DNA from: ZC4RG20 sp036381515
Lineage (GTDB): Bacteria > Pseudomonadota > Gammaproteobacteria > Steroidobacterales > Rariloculaceae
Direction of reading: 5' to 3'
DNA length: 64,000 bases
Assembly (NCBI GenBank): GCA_036381515.1
Contig: DASVCR010000074.1
Coordinates: forward strand, 1 to 64,000
Shown piece after piece: positions 34,093 through 43,215 of this stretch. A program made the position numbers and the translations under genes. Position 1 is the stretch's first letter. Each line of letters starts with the position of its first letter. The notes beneath the pieces are model-generated. The model was given only the letters and a program-made list of their open reading frames with translations. It ran no database searches and was not told where the DNA came from.

Positions 34093-35673
34093 ATGAAATA
34101 CGGTGAGACCGGCATGGGGGAAGCCCGTATCGGTGACCTGTCGACCGGTGTCCGGAGCGGCGCGAACCCGATCTACGCATTCGGCGAGTTTCGGCTCGAT
34201 CCCGCCGGCCGCAGGCTGACGTGCACCGACGGTGAGGTCGTCGCGATCACCGGCAAGCCCTTCGATGCGCTCGTGTACCTCGTCGAGCGCGCCGGAACGG
34301 TCGTGTCGCGCCGCGAGCTCGCGCATGCGTTGTGGCCGACGACGATCGTCGAGGACAACAATCTGAGCCAGGTCGTGCTTGCGCTGCGCCGCGTGCTCGG
34401 CGACGCGCAGGACGCGCCGCGTTTCGTCGCGACCGTGCCGCGCCGCGGCTATCAGTTCGTCGCCGCGGTCCGGCGGTTGCAGGCTGCACCGGACGGACCG
34501 TCGCTCGTCCCGGCACCGAGGCCGATGCGGCGGCACGGGCTCTTCGCGGCGGGCGTGCTCGCCGTCGCGGCGATCGCCGGAGCCTGGCTCGCGTCGCGCG
34601 ACGATGCCGGCGCCGCGGGGGAAGGCCTCCCGCCGAATGTCTCGTCGAGAGCCCCGGAGCCGACGACGTCGCTCGAGGCCTATGCGCTCTACTCGCAGGC
34701 GGTCGCGCTCTACCGCGCGAGCGGCGGCATCGGCGTCGGCATGCCGCTCGCCGTTCGCGAGACGCTGACGGCGCGCCTGGACGAGGCGCTCGCGATCGAT
34801 CCGGACTTCGCGGCCGCGCTCGGCTGGCGCGCGCACGTGGCGCTCGACTCGTTGATGTTCGACCCGTTGCCCGCCGACGACTGGCCGCTGGCGAGCCGGC
34901 GGCTGATCGAGCGCAGCGAGCGCGACGCGAGCCGGGCACTCGAGCTCGACCCGGGGCTCGCGATTGCGCACGTCGCGCTCGCGCGTCTCGACATGTATCG
35001 CGGCCGGTTCGCCGAGTCGAAGGTGCGGCTCGACGAGGCGCGGCGGCTGCGGCCGACCGATTCCGTCGTGCTGCACTATCTCGCGCTCGTCGCGAATCTG
35101 CTCGGTGAGCATCGCGAAGCGGCCTCGGCGGCGCGGCGCGCCCTCGAGCTCGAGCCGAAGAACCCGGCGCCGTACGCGCCGCTCAGCGTCGCGCTGCGCG
35201 CCCTCGGCGACCAGGCCGGCGCGGCGGCGGCCGCGCGCGGCATGATCGAGGCCGCTCCGGCCGCGGCGATCGGCTACGTTACGCTCGCGCGGACGGAGAC
35301 CGAGCGTGGCGACGTGCCGCGAATCCTCGAGGCGTTACGGCTCGCCGAGCGCTTTCTCGACGAAACGACGCGCAACTTCCGCGCCGACGCCGCGCTGTCG
35401 TACGCCCGCGCGGGCGCGCCCGAGGACGCCGCGAGGTTGATTCGCGAGATCGAGGAAGACAGCGCCGGACGCCATATCGGCCCGGGGCTCGCCGCGATGA
35501 TGCGGCTCGCGGTCGGCGACTATGCGGGCGCGCGAGAGCTTCTCGACGAGGCGATCGCGGCTCGCGCGGACGGCATGGATCCGATGCCGCTCTTTCTGAT
35601 CGCGCGCAATAGCTGGGCGGATCCGGTGCTCGAGCAGCCGGAATGGCGGGCGCTGCGCGAGCGGCTCGAGTGA
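34093..35673 (+). CDS. CadC-like transmembrane regulator: winged helix plus TPR domain
   Basis: Encodes 526 residues. Residues about 28-125 are an OmpR-type winged-helix DNA-binding domain (YAFGEFRLDPAGRRLTCTDG; FDALVYLVERAGTVVSRREL; LSQVVLALRRVLGD; VATVPRRGYQFVAAV). One membrane span follows at about 152-170 (LFAAGVLAVAAIAGAWLA). The C-terminal 350 residues are periplasmic TPR-like helical repeats (ERDASRALELDPGLAIAHVA; SVVLHYLALVANLLGEHREA). This is the layout of CadC-type one-component regulators that sense from the periplasm. It probably controls the divergent membrane gene at 33241; the signal is unknown. Confidence 0.88.
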   Translation: MKYGETGMGEARIGDLSTGVRSGANPIYAFGEFRLDPAGRRLTCTDGEVVAITGKPFDALVYLVERAGTVVSRRELAHALWPTTIVEDNNLSQVVLALRRVLGDAQDAPRFVATVPRRGYQFVAAVRRLQAAPDGPSLVPAPRPMRRHGLFAAGVLAVAAIAGAWLASRDDAGAAGEGLPPNVSSRAPEPTTSLEAYALYSQAVALYRASGGIGVGMPLAVRETLTARLDEALAIDPDFAAALGWRAHVALDSLMFDPLPADDWPLASRRLIERSERDASRALELDPGLAIAHVALARLDMYRGRFAESKVRLDEARRLRPTDSVVLHYLALVANLLGEHREAASAARRALELEPKNPAPYAPLSVALRALGDQAGAAAAARGMIEAAPAAAIGYVTLARTETERGDVPRILEALRLAERFLDETTRNFRADAALSYARAGAPEDAARLIREIEEDSAGRHIGPGLAAMMRLAVGDYAGARELLDEAIAARADGMDPMPLFLIARNSWADPVLEQPEWRALRERLE

Positions 35674-35748
35674 CCGCCGCGTCGCCGCTCGTTTCCGTCC
35701 GCGCCGCGCGGGTGTAAGCTCGGTATCCCCACCTTCGAGGCCATCCCG

Positions 35749-36588
35749 ATGCCGCGCCCCCTCGTCATGCTCCTCCTCGCCTTCGCGGCCGCATCGTCTG
35801 TCGAGGCCGCCGACGTCAACGGCATTCCGATCCACTACTCGACGCACGGATCCGGTCCCGCGACGCTCGTGTTCGTGCACGGCTGGACGTGCGACGAGAC
35901 CTCGTGGGCGACGCAGATCGAGCCGTTCTCGGATCGCTATCGCGTCGTGACCGTCGACCTGCCGGGGCACGGCAAAAGCGGCATGCCGGCCGCGGACGCG
36001 TTCTCGCTCGATCTCTTCGCGGATGCGGTCGAGGCGGTCCGCGCGGAAATCGGCGCGGAGTCGATCGTGCTGATCGGGCACAGCATGGGTGCGCCCGTCA
36101 TTCGGCAATACGCGCGCCGGTACCCGCAGCACGTCGCGGCGCTCGTGCCCGTCGACGGACCGATATCGGTGCAGGCGTTCGTGCTCCCGGGCTCGGAGAG
36201 CGGGGGACCGCCGCAGTTTCCGGACGTCAGCGGTCCGGAAGGGCTCGACGCGCGCGAGACCGCGATCCGCGCGATGTTCACGCCGGACACGTCTGCCGAG
36301 GTCGAGGCGCACGTGCTCCGGATGATGCTCGCCGCGCCGGAAGCGACGGCGGTCGGCGCGCTGCGCGCGATGGGCGACGAGGCCGTGTGGGCCGACGCGA
36401 CGATCCCGATGCCGGTCTACGCGATCTATGCGGGGACGGCGCAAATGCCGGATGTTGCCGTGGTGCGGCAGAACGTGCCGGAGTTCGAGGTCGTGCAACT
36501 CGAAGGCACGGGCCACTTCCTAATGATGGAGAAGCCGGCCGAGTTCAACGCGCTGCTCGAAGGGTTCCTGGACAGGTTGGGGTTCTGA
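35749..36588 (+). CDS. Secreted alpha/beta hydrolase
   Basis: Encodes 279 residues. A signal peptide (PRPLVMLLLAFAAASSVEA) is cleaved near VEA-A. The fold shows LVFVHGWTCDETSWATQI with the oxyanion His-Gly, VVTVDLPGHGKSGMP, the nucleophile Ser in IVLIGHSMGAPVIRQYA, and the catalytic His in EGTGHFLMMEKPAEF. It is probably a periplasmic esterase or lipase-like enzyme; the substrate is open. The length is normal. It is a single gene followed by a convergent neighbour. Confidence 0.88.
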   Translation: MPRPLVMLLLAFAAASSVEAADVNGIPIHYSTHGSGPATLVFVHGWTCDETSWATQIEPFSDRYRVVTVDLPGHGKSGMPAADAFSLDLFADAVEAVRAEIGAESIVLIGHSMGAPVIRQYARRYPQHVAALVPVDGPISVQAFVLPGSESGGPPQFPDVSGPEGLDARETAIRAMFTPDTSAEVEAHVLRMMLAAPEATAVGALRAMGDEAVWADATIPMPVYAIYAGTAQMPDVAVVRQNVPEFEVVQLEGTGHFLMMEKPAEFNALLEGFLDRLGF

Positions 36589-36595
36589 AACGGCC

Positions 36596-36617
36596 GGCCA
36601 CGGCGGCGCCGCTGGCC
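36596..36617. terminator. Hairpin between convergent genes
   Basis: GGCCA-CGGCGGCGCCGC-TGGCC folds into a GC-rich stem eight bases after the stop of the hydrolase gene and 20 bases from the stop of the opposing gene. No T-run is seen. Confidence 0.35.
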
Positions 36618-36636
36618 GCGCTCTGTGCCGGGCGGC

Positions 36637-37173
36637 TCAAAGTCCGGTCGGAATGTCGACCGGCGCCTCCCTCCGCAGGAATTTCCATTCGCCGTCCTCG
36701 CGGATGAATTGGTCATCGTAATGGCCGAGGAACACGAGTCTCGGCGCGCCATCGTCGCCGGGCGTGACGTACAGCCACAGAGTCCGCGCCGACGCCTGGT
36801 CGCCGTCGATCTCGATCTGCTCATTCGTCAGGATGTGGAACGTCCCGGAGCCTTCCGGGCGCGGGTCGTGGCCGATGGTGTCGTCCATCAGCTTGAAGAT
36901 CGCGTCCGGGCCTTTCGCCGAGCCGAGGCCGCCTACCCACTCGCCGTTCGTCGCGAACAGGCCCGCGAGCGTCCGATAGTCGCGATGATCGTGTGCCGTG
37001 CCGTACGCGAGGATCAGCGCGCGTATCGCCTCGCGGTCCTCGAGGATCCGAACGCGCGCGGCGAGCGCTTCGATGTCGGCCGGCGCCGGTGCCGGCTGCT
37101 GCGCGTGCGCACTGAGCGTCGACATCGCCGCGGCGACCGTTACCGCCGCGATTCGGGCAGATCGAGCGGACAT
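36637..37173 (-). CDS. Secreted SnoaL-like protein
   Basis: Encodes 178 residues. A signal peptide (ARIAAVTVAAAMSTLSAHA) ends AHA-Q. The mature part is a SnoaL_4/NTF2-like domain: DREAIRALILAYGTAHDHRD, then LAGLFATNGEWVGGL, FHILTNEQIEIDGDQASART, and the last strand VFLGHYDDQFIREDGEWKFL. The His-Asp pair in YGTAHDHRDY sits where related dehydratases and cyclases bind their ligand. It is unusual in being exported. GGAGGAAAAGACG precedes the start at 37173. Confidence 0.85.
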   Translation of the reverse strand: MSARSARIAAVTVAAAMSTLSAHAQQPAPAPADIEALAARVRILEDREAIRALILAYGTAHDHRDYRTLAGLFATNGEWVGGLGSAKGPDAIFKLMDDTIGHDPRPEGSGTFHILTNEQIEIDGDQASARTLWLYVTPGDDGAPRLVFLGHYDDQFIREDGEWKFLRREAPVDIPTGL

Positions 37174-37598
37174 CGTCTTTTCCTCCTCCGACTGTGAGAC
37201 GATTGCACGACGAGCTTACGCGCGGCCGAGGCGGGGGGAAACGCGGCCGCGACGTGGCCGCGGAGTATTGGCGAATGCGGAATGATCTTAGCGTATCGCG
37301 CCAGTCTATCGCGGTGCCGCCCATTTGCGCTTCCCGCGACGCAAACGTCCGAGGTCAAGAAACTCTTTTCCAGTCAATATTTTGGGGCGCGCCGAGCCGT
37401 CCTCGGGACGCTGGCACACGAATTGCCATCAAGCCGGAGCCCAGGAAGGGCACGTAACGGCAAGAGGAAGTCAGGGGACTCGAAGGGGACGCATCGCGCG
37501 AGCGATGCCGGCGATCCGACCGGGGACGATGTCCGCGCCAGCGGGCATCGCAGGGAGATACGACGAATGACAACCGGACGTTTGCGTAGGGGCAGGCG
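37174..37598. other. Intergenic region between divergent genes
   Basis: A 425-base gap between the SnoaL-like gene and the ABC/RND operon. It should hold both promoters. The stretch near 37355-37385 (CTCTTTTCCAGTCAATATTT) is AT-rich against its surroundings, and AGGGGC lies nine bases before the operon start at 37599. I see no conserved operator, repeat or RNA gene. Confidence 0.5.
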
Positions 37599-38519
37599 AT
37601 GGCTGCCGTGATCGTCGCCGACAGCGTCACGCACGCGTACAAGGGGGGCACCGTCGCGCTCGACGACGTCAGCCTCGAGATCGGCACCGGCCTCTTCGGC
37701 CTGCTCGGCTCGAACGGCGCCGGCAAGAGCACGTTGATGCGGATCCTCTGCACACTGCTCGTGCCGACGCAGGGCCACGTGACCGTGGACGGGCTCGACG
37801 TCGTGGCCGAGCGGCGCAGCGTACGCCGCCTTCTCGGCTACCTGCCGCAGGAGTGGAGCGCGTGGCGCCTGCAAACGGTCACCGAGGTGCTCGACACGCT
37901 CGCCGCGCTTTCCGGCCTCGTGGACAAGAAGATGCGCAAGCGGCGCATCGCCGAGGTGCTCGACGCGGTCGGCCTCGCGAAGGTCGCGAACCGCAAGGTC
38001 AAGCAGCTTTCCGGCGGCATGGTGCGGCGCCTCGGCGTCGCGCAGGCGCTCGTGCACGAGCCGAAGGTGCTCGTCGTCGACGAGCCGACGGTCGGTCTCG
38101 ATCCCGAGGAGCGCTTGAGATTCCGTCAGCTGATGGCCGAGCTCGGCCGCGACCGTGCGATCGTGCTGTCGACGCACATCGTCGCCGATCTCGGCGCCGC
38201 GTGTTCCGACCTCGCGGTCCTGCACCGCGGCAAGGTCGAGTTTCGCGGCTCGCCGGCGGAGCTCGTCCGGCGTGCCGCCGGCAAGGTCGTCGAAATCGCG
38301 GTGCCGGAGGCGGCGGAGGCCGACCTCGCCGAGCGGCTCGAGGTCGTCGCGCGCGAATCGGCGAACGGCCGCGTGTCGCTGCGCGGCGTGATCAAGGACG
38401 GGCACGTCCCGGACGGCGCCCGCGCCGTCGACGACGTGACCCTAGAGGAAGCCTATCTCGCGTTCATGGTCGAGCGCGGCCGTCACATCGACGAGCTCGG
38501 CATCGACGACGGCGCGTAA
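37599..38519 (+). CDS. ABC transporter ATPase (first gene of the hybrid operon)
   Basis: Encodes 306 residues. It has Walker A GLLGSNGAGKSTLMRIL at about 35, the Q-loop in LLGYLPQEWSAW, the signature KQLSGGMVRRLGVAQAL at about 130, Walker B VLVVDEPTVGLDPEERL and the H-loop in IVLSTHIVADLG. It is a complete ABC-2-type nucleotide-binding domain with an extra C-terminal region (about 225-306). It drives the permease encoded next. The NBD of the RND-ABC fusion at 46296 is a close relative, sharing YLPQE and DEPTVGLDP, so the operon encodes two ATPases. Confidence 0.93.
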   Translation: MAAVIVADSVTHAYKGGTVALDDVSLEIGTGLFGLLGSNGAGKSTLMRILCTLLVPTQGHVTVDGLDVVAERRSVRRLLGYLPQEWSAWRLQTVTEVLDTLAALSGLVDKKMRKRRIAEVLDAVGLAKVANRKVKQLSGGMVRRLGVAQALVHEPKVLVVDEPTVGLDPEERLRFRQLMAELGRDRAIVLSTHIVADLGAACSDLAVLHRGKVEFRGSPAELVRRAAGKVVEIAVPEAAEADLAERLEVVARESANGRVSLRGVIKDGHVPDGARAVDDVTLEEAYLAFMVERGRHIDELGIDDGA

Positions 38520-38598
38520 GCGCCGAAGGCTCGACTTTTTCTCGCAACCGGGGAGAACGGCCATCATCAACGTAAGCCACATCCGCACGGTCGCCCGC

Positions 38599-41500
38599 AT
38601 GGAAGGGCGGCACACGCGCCGTCTCGTGCGGTACTGGGTGTTCCTGTCGATCGCGTACCTGCTGGGCATCGTGTCTTACTTCTATTACGGCACGCTGCAC
38701 GCGCTCTTCTCGTCGATGTCGGCGACCGTCGGCTTGATCGGTCCCCGCTATCTGATAGGGGCGATCGCGGTCTATTACATCACCGGCTTCGTGCTCGGCA
38801 TCGTTTTTCTCGGCTTCGACGTACGGGCACGCGACGTCCGAGAAGGAATCGTCGAGGTGCTCGATTCCCGGCCGCTGACGAATCTCGAGCTCGTCGCCGG
38901 CCGGTTCCTCGCGCTCTTCCTCGCCGGGTGGGTGCCGATCGTGATCCTCGCGGTCCTGATCCAGGCGCTCGGATGGCTGTTGCCGCTCCTCGGCTCGCCG
39001 GTCGGACGCACGGTGGAGCCGCTGTCGCTCGTCACACTCGCCGTGCTGATGGCCGTGCCCGCGATCGCGTTCGCGATCGCGCTCGTCTTCGTCATCACGC
39101 TGCTCGTGCGGCATCGGCTTCTCGCGGCGCTGATCTCGATCGCCGCGATCGTCGGCGTGTACTGGGCGCTGTTCACGATCCCGGTGATCTACGCGCCGTT
39201 CGTCGATTTCCTCGGCATGACGTCGGCGGGCACGCCGTCGGACATCGTTCCGGTCCTCGCGATGCCGGACGCCGGTGCGCAACGTCTCGGCATCCTCCTG
39301 GTCGCGCTCGGGCTCGTCGGCATCGCGGCCGTGATCCATCCGCGGCTCGACGGGGGCCGCCGCGGGCGGCCCGCGGCAGCGTCGCTCGCGCTCGTGCTCG
39401 TGGGCTTCGCGCTGATCGCGATGACGGCGCAGATGCGCATCGGTCAGGCCGCGCAGATGGAGGCGTGGCGCACCGCTCACGAGGCCCGGCGCGACGAGCC
39501 GATCGCCGACATCGTATCGATCGCAGGCACGATCGACATCGAACCCGGCCGCGCCGTCCTCGCCGATCTCACCGTCGAGCTCGAGGCGCCGCCCGACCAG
39601 TCCTTGAGCCGAGTGCTGCTCACGCTGAACCCCGGCCTCGTCGTCGACGACGTGCGCACGGCCGGCGGTGCGACGCTCGCATTCACGCAGCGCGACGGTC
39701 TGCTCGACATCGAGCTCGATCGTGCGCTCGCCGCAGGCGGACGGGCCGCGCTGACGCTCCGCTACGCCGGCAAGCCGGAAACCAGGTTCGCGTATCTCGA
39801 CTCGGCGATCCGGCTCGAGCAGCTGAACGCGAACCAGTCGCAGATCGGGCTTCTCGGCTACGAGCCCGCCGTCTTCGACCGGCGCTATGTCGCGTTGATG
39901 CCCGGGATTCACTGGCTGCCGGCTGCGGGGGTCGACGTCGGCCGCGACGATCCGCGGCACCGGCCGACGGACTATTTCGACGTCGCGCTCGACGTCACGT
40001 TGCCGCCGTCATGGCTCGCCGCGGGGCCCGGCAAGCGGCAGCCCGTGAGCTCGACGGACGACGCGGCCACGTTCCGGTTCGCGCCTGCCGTCAGCGTTCC
40101 GGAGGTCGCGCTGGTCGCCGGCGAGCTCGAGAGCTTCGCAACCGAAATCCGCGGGATCACGTTCGAGGCGCTCGTGCATCCGAGACACGCGGACAACTTC
40201 AAGGTGCTCGCCGGCGCTCGTGTGGAGATCGAGCAGTGGATCGCGGACCGTCTCGATGCGAGCGCGGACGCCGGGCTCGACTACCCGTTCGATGCGTTTA
40301 CGGTCGTCGAGGTCCCGAACAGGCTGAGGGGCTTCGCCGGCGGCTGGCGTCTCGATACGGCGCTCGCGCCGCCCGGCATGATGCTTCTGCGCGAGACGAG
40401 CTTCCCGACGGCGCGGTTCGACTTCGACGTGCGCACGGTGTTCGGCAACCTCGACCCGGATGCGCAGGAAGGCGGCGCTGCTCGGGTCAACCGCGATCGC
40501 GTCGTGGCGTTCTTCAGCAACGACATCGCCGGCGGCAACGTGTTCACGGGCGCGGCCCGCTCGTTCTTCGCGCACCGCACGTCGGCGGCAGGGCCGGACG
40601 CGATCGCGCTCGACTTCGTGCTCGAGGAGCTCGCGACGCTGCTCGTGTCGGGGCAGCGCGGCTACTTCTCGGCGCATCTCTTCACGAACATCAACCAGGC
40701 GACGACCAGCGTCGTGAGCTCGATGCAAGGCGCGAGCAGCATCGCCGACGCGATGATCACGAGCCGGACCACGCAGCCGGACGTCTGGAACGTCGCGCTC
40801 GACGTGCCGCTGTCCGATATCGATCCGTGGAGCGATCCGCAGCGGACGATCGACCTGCTCGCGCTGAAGGGCGGGGAGATGGCGCAGGCGATTTACGACA
40901 CGCTCGGCCCGCGCGCCGTCGGCGAGCTGCTCGCCGCGCTGCTCGAGCGCCGCGCGGGCCGGTCGTTCACGCTCGCCGATCTCGTCGCGGCCGGCGCCGA
41001 CGTCGACGAGAGCCTCGGCCCGATGCTGACCGAATGGGTCGGCGGCACGGGCCTTGCGGGCTTCGTCGCGCAGCGCGTCGAGCTCTATCGGCTGCCCGAC
41101 GAAGGCAACGGCGACAGCCGCTATCAGCTCCTCGTGCGCATCGCGAACCCCGAGCCCGTCGTCGGATATGCGCGGGTCGCGTGGACGATGGAGCGCGGCG
41201 GGTCGCGCACGTTCGGCGACCCGATCCGGATCGCCGGCCGCTCGGCGATCGAGTACGGCGTCGTGCTGTCGCAGCCGCCGGCGGTCGTCTACGTGCATCC
41301 GTATCTGTCGCTGAACCGCGGCGACTTCCTCGCCGGGCTCACAGACACCGCGGAGGTCAGGAGCCGGAACGCCGAGCCGTTCAACGGCGTCCGCGACGTG
41401 CCGATCGACGAGCTCGCGGACGCGCGCATCGTCGCGGACGATCTCGACGAAGGCTTCACGATCGTCGACGACGAGGCCGGCGCCGACATGCGCCTCGCCG

Positions 41501-42033
41501 GGCGAGGCGGGCCGACGGCCGGCCTCGACAACGGTCTGCCGATCGCGGTGGGCGCGCTCCCGCCGGGCGCATGGAGCCGCAGGGCGAATGAGACGGCCTG
41601 GGGCCGGTACCGGCACACGTTCGCCTTCGTCGGCGCGGGCGAGGGCAAGCGCCGGGCGGTCATGCCGGCGTCGATCCCGACGGCCGGGCTCTGGGAGCTC
41701 GAGATTCACCTGCCGTTCGTGCAGATCCTGCCGGCGCCGAACCGCGGCACGTGGCAGCTCGAGATCGTGACGGCCGACGGGCGTGAGACGGTCAGCTACG
41801 ATGCGACGGTCGCGAACGTCGGATGGAACCTCGTCGGCCGGTTCCAACTCCCGGCCGGCGATGTGCGCGTCGAGATCAGCGACCGGACCGACGGCCGCAT
41901 GGTGATCGCCGACGCGGTCGGCTGGTCGCCGGTGAGGGCCGATCGCCCGGCGGACGACACGGGCTCGAGCGAAGCGCTCTCCGACGACGCGCCGAGCGAC
42001 GCCAACTCGAACGACACGGACTCGACCCTATGA
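38599..42033 (+). CDS. ABC permease with C-terminal M1-peptidase-like domain lacking the zinc site
   Basis: Encodes 1144 residues. About seven membrane spans fill the first 290 residues (YWVFLSIAYLLGIVSYFYYG; RYLIGAIAVYYITGFVLGIV; LALFLAGWVPIVILAVLIQ; LALVLVGFALIAMTAQM). Residues about 310-800 resemble the periplasmic part of permease/M1-aminopeptidase fusions (FTVVEVPNRLRGFAGGWRLD; LAPPGMMLLRETSFP). Where M1 enzymes have HExxH this protein has VLEELATLLVSGQ (about 672) with no His, so it is not a zinc peptidase. The last 200 residues hold a beta-domain. The ATG at 38599 has no ribosome site; in-frame ATC at 38563 follows GGGGAGAAC (see findings). It pairs with the upstream ATPase. Confidence 0.85.
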   Translation: MEGRHTRRLVRYWVFLSIAYLLGIVSYFYYGTLHALFSSMSATVGLIGPRYLIGAIAVYYITGFVLGIVFLGFDVRARDVREGIVEVLDSRPLTNLELVAGRFLALFLAGWVPIVILAVLIQALGWLLPLLGSPVGRTVEPLSLVTLAVLMAVPAIAFAIALVFVITLLVRHRLLAALISIAAIVGVYWALFTIPVIYAPFVDFLGMTSAGTPSDIVPVLAMPDAGAQRLGILLVALGLVGIAAVIHPRLDGGRRGRPAAASLALVLVGFALIAMTAQMRIGQAAQMEAWRTAHEARRDEPIADIVSIAGTIDIEPGRAVLADLTVELEAPPDQSLSRVLLTLNPGLVVDDVRTAGGATLAFTQRDGLLDIELDRALAAGGRAALTLRYAGKPETRFAYLDSAIRLEQLNANQSQIGLLGYEPAVFDRRYVALMPGIHWLPAAGVDVGRDDPRHRPTDYFDVALDVTLPPSWLAAGPGKRQPVSSTDDAATFRFAPAVSVPEVALVAGELESFATEIRGITFEALVHPRHADNFKVLAGARVEIEQWIADRLDASADAGLDYPFDAFTVVEVPNRLRGFAGGWRLDTALAPPGMMLLRETSFPTARFDFDVRTVFGNLDPDAQEGGAARVNRDRVVAFFSNDIAGGNVFTGAARSFFAHRTSAAGPDAIALDFVLEELATLLVSGQRGYFSAHLFTNINQATTSVVSSMQGASSIADAMITSRTTQPDVWNVALDVPLSDIDPWSDPQRTIDLLALKGGEMAQAIYDTLGPRAVGELLAALLERRAGRSFTLADLVAAGADVDESLGPMLTEWVGGTGLAGFVAQRVELYRLPDEGNGDSRYQLLVRIANPEPVVGYARVAWTMERGGSRTFGDPIRIAGRSAIEYGVVLSQPPAVVYVHPYLSLNRGDFLAGLTDTAEVRSRNAEPFNGVRDVPIDELADARIVADDLDEGFTIVDDEAGADMRLAGRGGPTAGLDNGLPIAVGALPPGAWSRRANETAWGRYRHTFAFVGAGEGKRRAVMPASIPTAGLWELEIHLPFVQILPAPNRGTWQLEIVTADGRETVSYDATVANVGWNLVGRFQLPAGDVRVEISDRTDGRMVIADAVGWSPVRADRPADDTGSSEALSDDAPSDANSNDTDSTL

Positions 42034-43118
42034 GCAAGCTCCGCCGGACCCGAAGCAGGATCGCCCCCATCGCCGTCGCGAGCGTGCTCGTCGCCGCTTG
42101 CGCGCCGCAGGGCGGCGAGCAAACCGTCGAGTTCCGCGTGCCGGTCACGGTCGAGGAAGTCGGCGTCGCGACGCTCGAGGACCGCATCGTCACGACCGGC
42201 ACGCTGCGCACGCCGGAGCTCGTCACGCTGAGCGCGCTCGACACGGGCGTGCTCGAGATCAATCGCGCGCCGTCCGGGCGCCGCTACGCCGAGGGCGACT
42301 TCGTCGCGGCCGGCGAAGAGATCGCGCGGATCGTCGGCGAGGACGTGCGGATCGCCGCGCGCATGGCGGCCGCGCAGCGCAGCTTCGAGGCCGCGCGCGC
42401 CGAGCTCGAGGCGAATCGGGATCTGTTCCAGCGCGGGCTGATCAACCAGACGGCGCTGAACAGCGTCGCGAGCGCGTTCGAGGACGCGAAGCTCGAGCTC
42501 GAGCGCGCGCGCCGCACCGAGGAGCGCAACATCCTGATCACGCCGATCGACGGGGTCATCCTGAAGCTCGCGCGCAACGAGGACGGCCAGCTCCTCGCGA
42601 ACGGCCAGCTCGTGAATCCGAATCAGATGATCGCGCAGATCGCGCCGCTCGATCCGCTGATCGCCGACGTCGATCTCGTCGGCCGCGACATCGCCGTGGT
42701 GCGCGTCGGGCTCGAGGCGCGCGTCCGCTATCACGCGTGGCCGCACGAGGAGTTCACGGGCAAGGTGTTGCGGCTCGCGCCGACCGTCGACCCGCGCACG
42801 CGAGCGCTGCGCGCCGAGGTCGAGGTCGGCAACGCCGAGCGCGTGCTGCGCCCCGGGATGTTCGTCGAGGTCGTGCTGATCGGCGAGCGCCGCGAGAACG
42901 TGCCCGTCGTGCCCAGGCGCGCACTGACCGATCGCGGCGGAAGGCGCGTCGTCTTCGTGCTGCGCGGGCAGCGCGTCGAGCAGCGCGCCGTCGAGATCGG
43001 GCTCGGCGACGACGAGTACGTCGAGATCCGGCAGGGCGTCGAGCCCGGCGACCGCGTCGTCGTCCGCGGCCTCGAGACGCTGACCGACCAGATGCTGGTG
43101 CGCGTCACCGGGCCGTGA
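42030..43118 (+). CDS. HlyD/RND-type membrane-fusion lipoprotein
   Basis: Encodes 362 residues. A lipoprotein signal ends in VASVLVAACAPQ (lipobox), so it is anchored to a membrane. The barrel-sandwich halves flank an alpha-hairpin: TGTLRTPELVTLSALDTGVL, then a coiled-coil helix (AAQRSFEAARAELEANRDLF; AFEDAKLELERARRTEE), and ITPIDGVILKLARNEDGQLL. A beta-barrel domain (VRYHAWPHEEFTGKVLRLAP) and membrane-proximal part follow. It is the periplasmic adaptor between an inner-membrane pump and an outer-membrane channel. The ATG overlaps the permease stop by four bases. No outer-membrane factor gene is in the operon. Confidence 0.92.
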   Translation: MSKLRRTRSRIAPIAVASVLVAACAPQGGEQTVEFRVPVTVEEVGVATLEDRIVTTGTLRTPELVTLSALDTGVLEINRAPSGRRYAEGDFVAAGEEIARIVGEDVRIAARMAAAQRSFEAARAELEANRDLFQRGLINQTALNSVASAFEDAKLELERARRTEERNILITPIDGVILKLARNEDGQLLANGQLVNPNQMIAQIAPLDPLIADVDLVGRDIAVVRVGLEARVRYHAWPHEEFTGKVLRLAPTVDPRTRALRAEVEVGNAERVLRPGMFVEVVLIGERRENVPVVPRRALTDRGGRRVVFVLRGQRVEQRAVEIGLGDDEYVEIRQGVEPGDRVVVRGLETLTDQMLVRVTGP

Positions 43119-43121
43119 GAA

Positions 43122-43206
43122 CAAAAATCGTGTCAGACACATTTTCGCACCGGAAATTGTGTCAGACACCTTTTTCCGGCGGAAAAAGGCGTCTGACACG
43201 ACTTCC
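43122..43206. repeat. REP arm and palindrome inside the operon, GTCAGACACC subfamily
   Basis: AAAATCGTGTCAGACACATT at 43124 is a single arm. From 43153 a palindrome follows: GAAATTGTGTCAGACACC plus TTTTTCC, loop GGC, then GGAAAAAGGCGTCTGACACG plus ACTTCC. It fills the gap between the adaptor gene and the RND gene and could lower or tune expression of the genes after it. Confidence 0.9.
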
Positions 43207-43215
43207 GCGACACTC

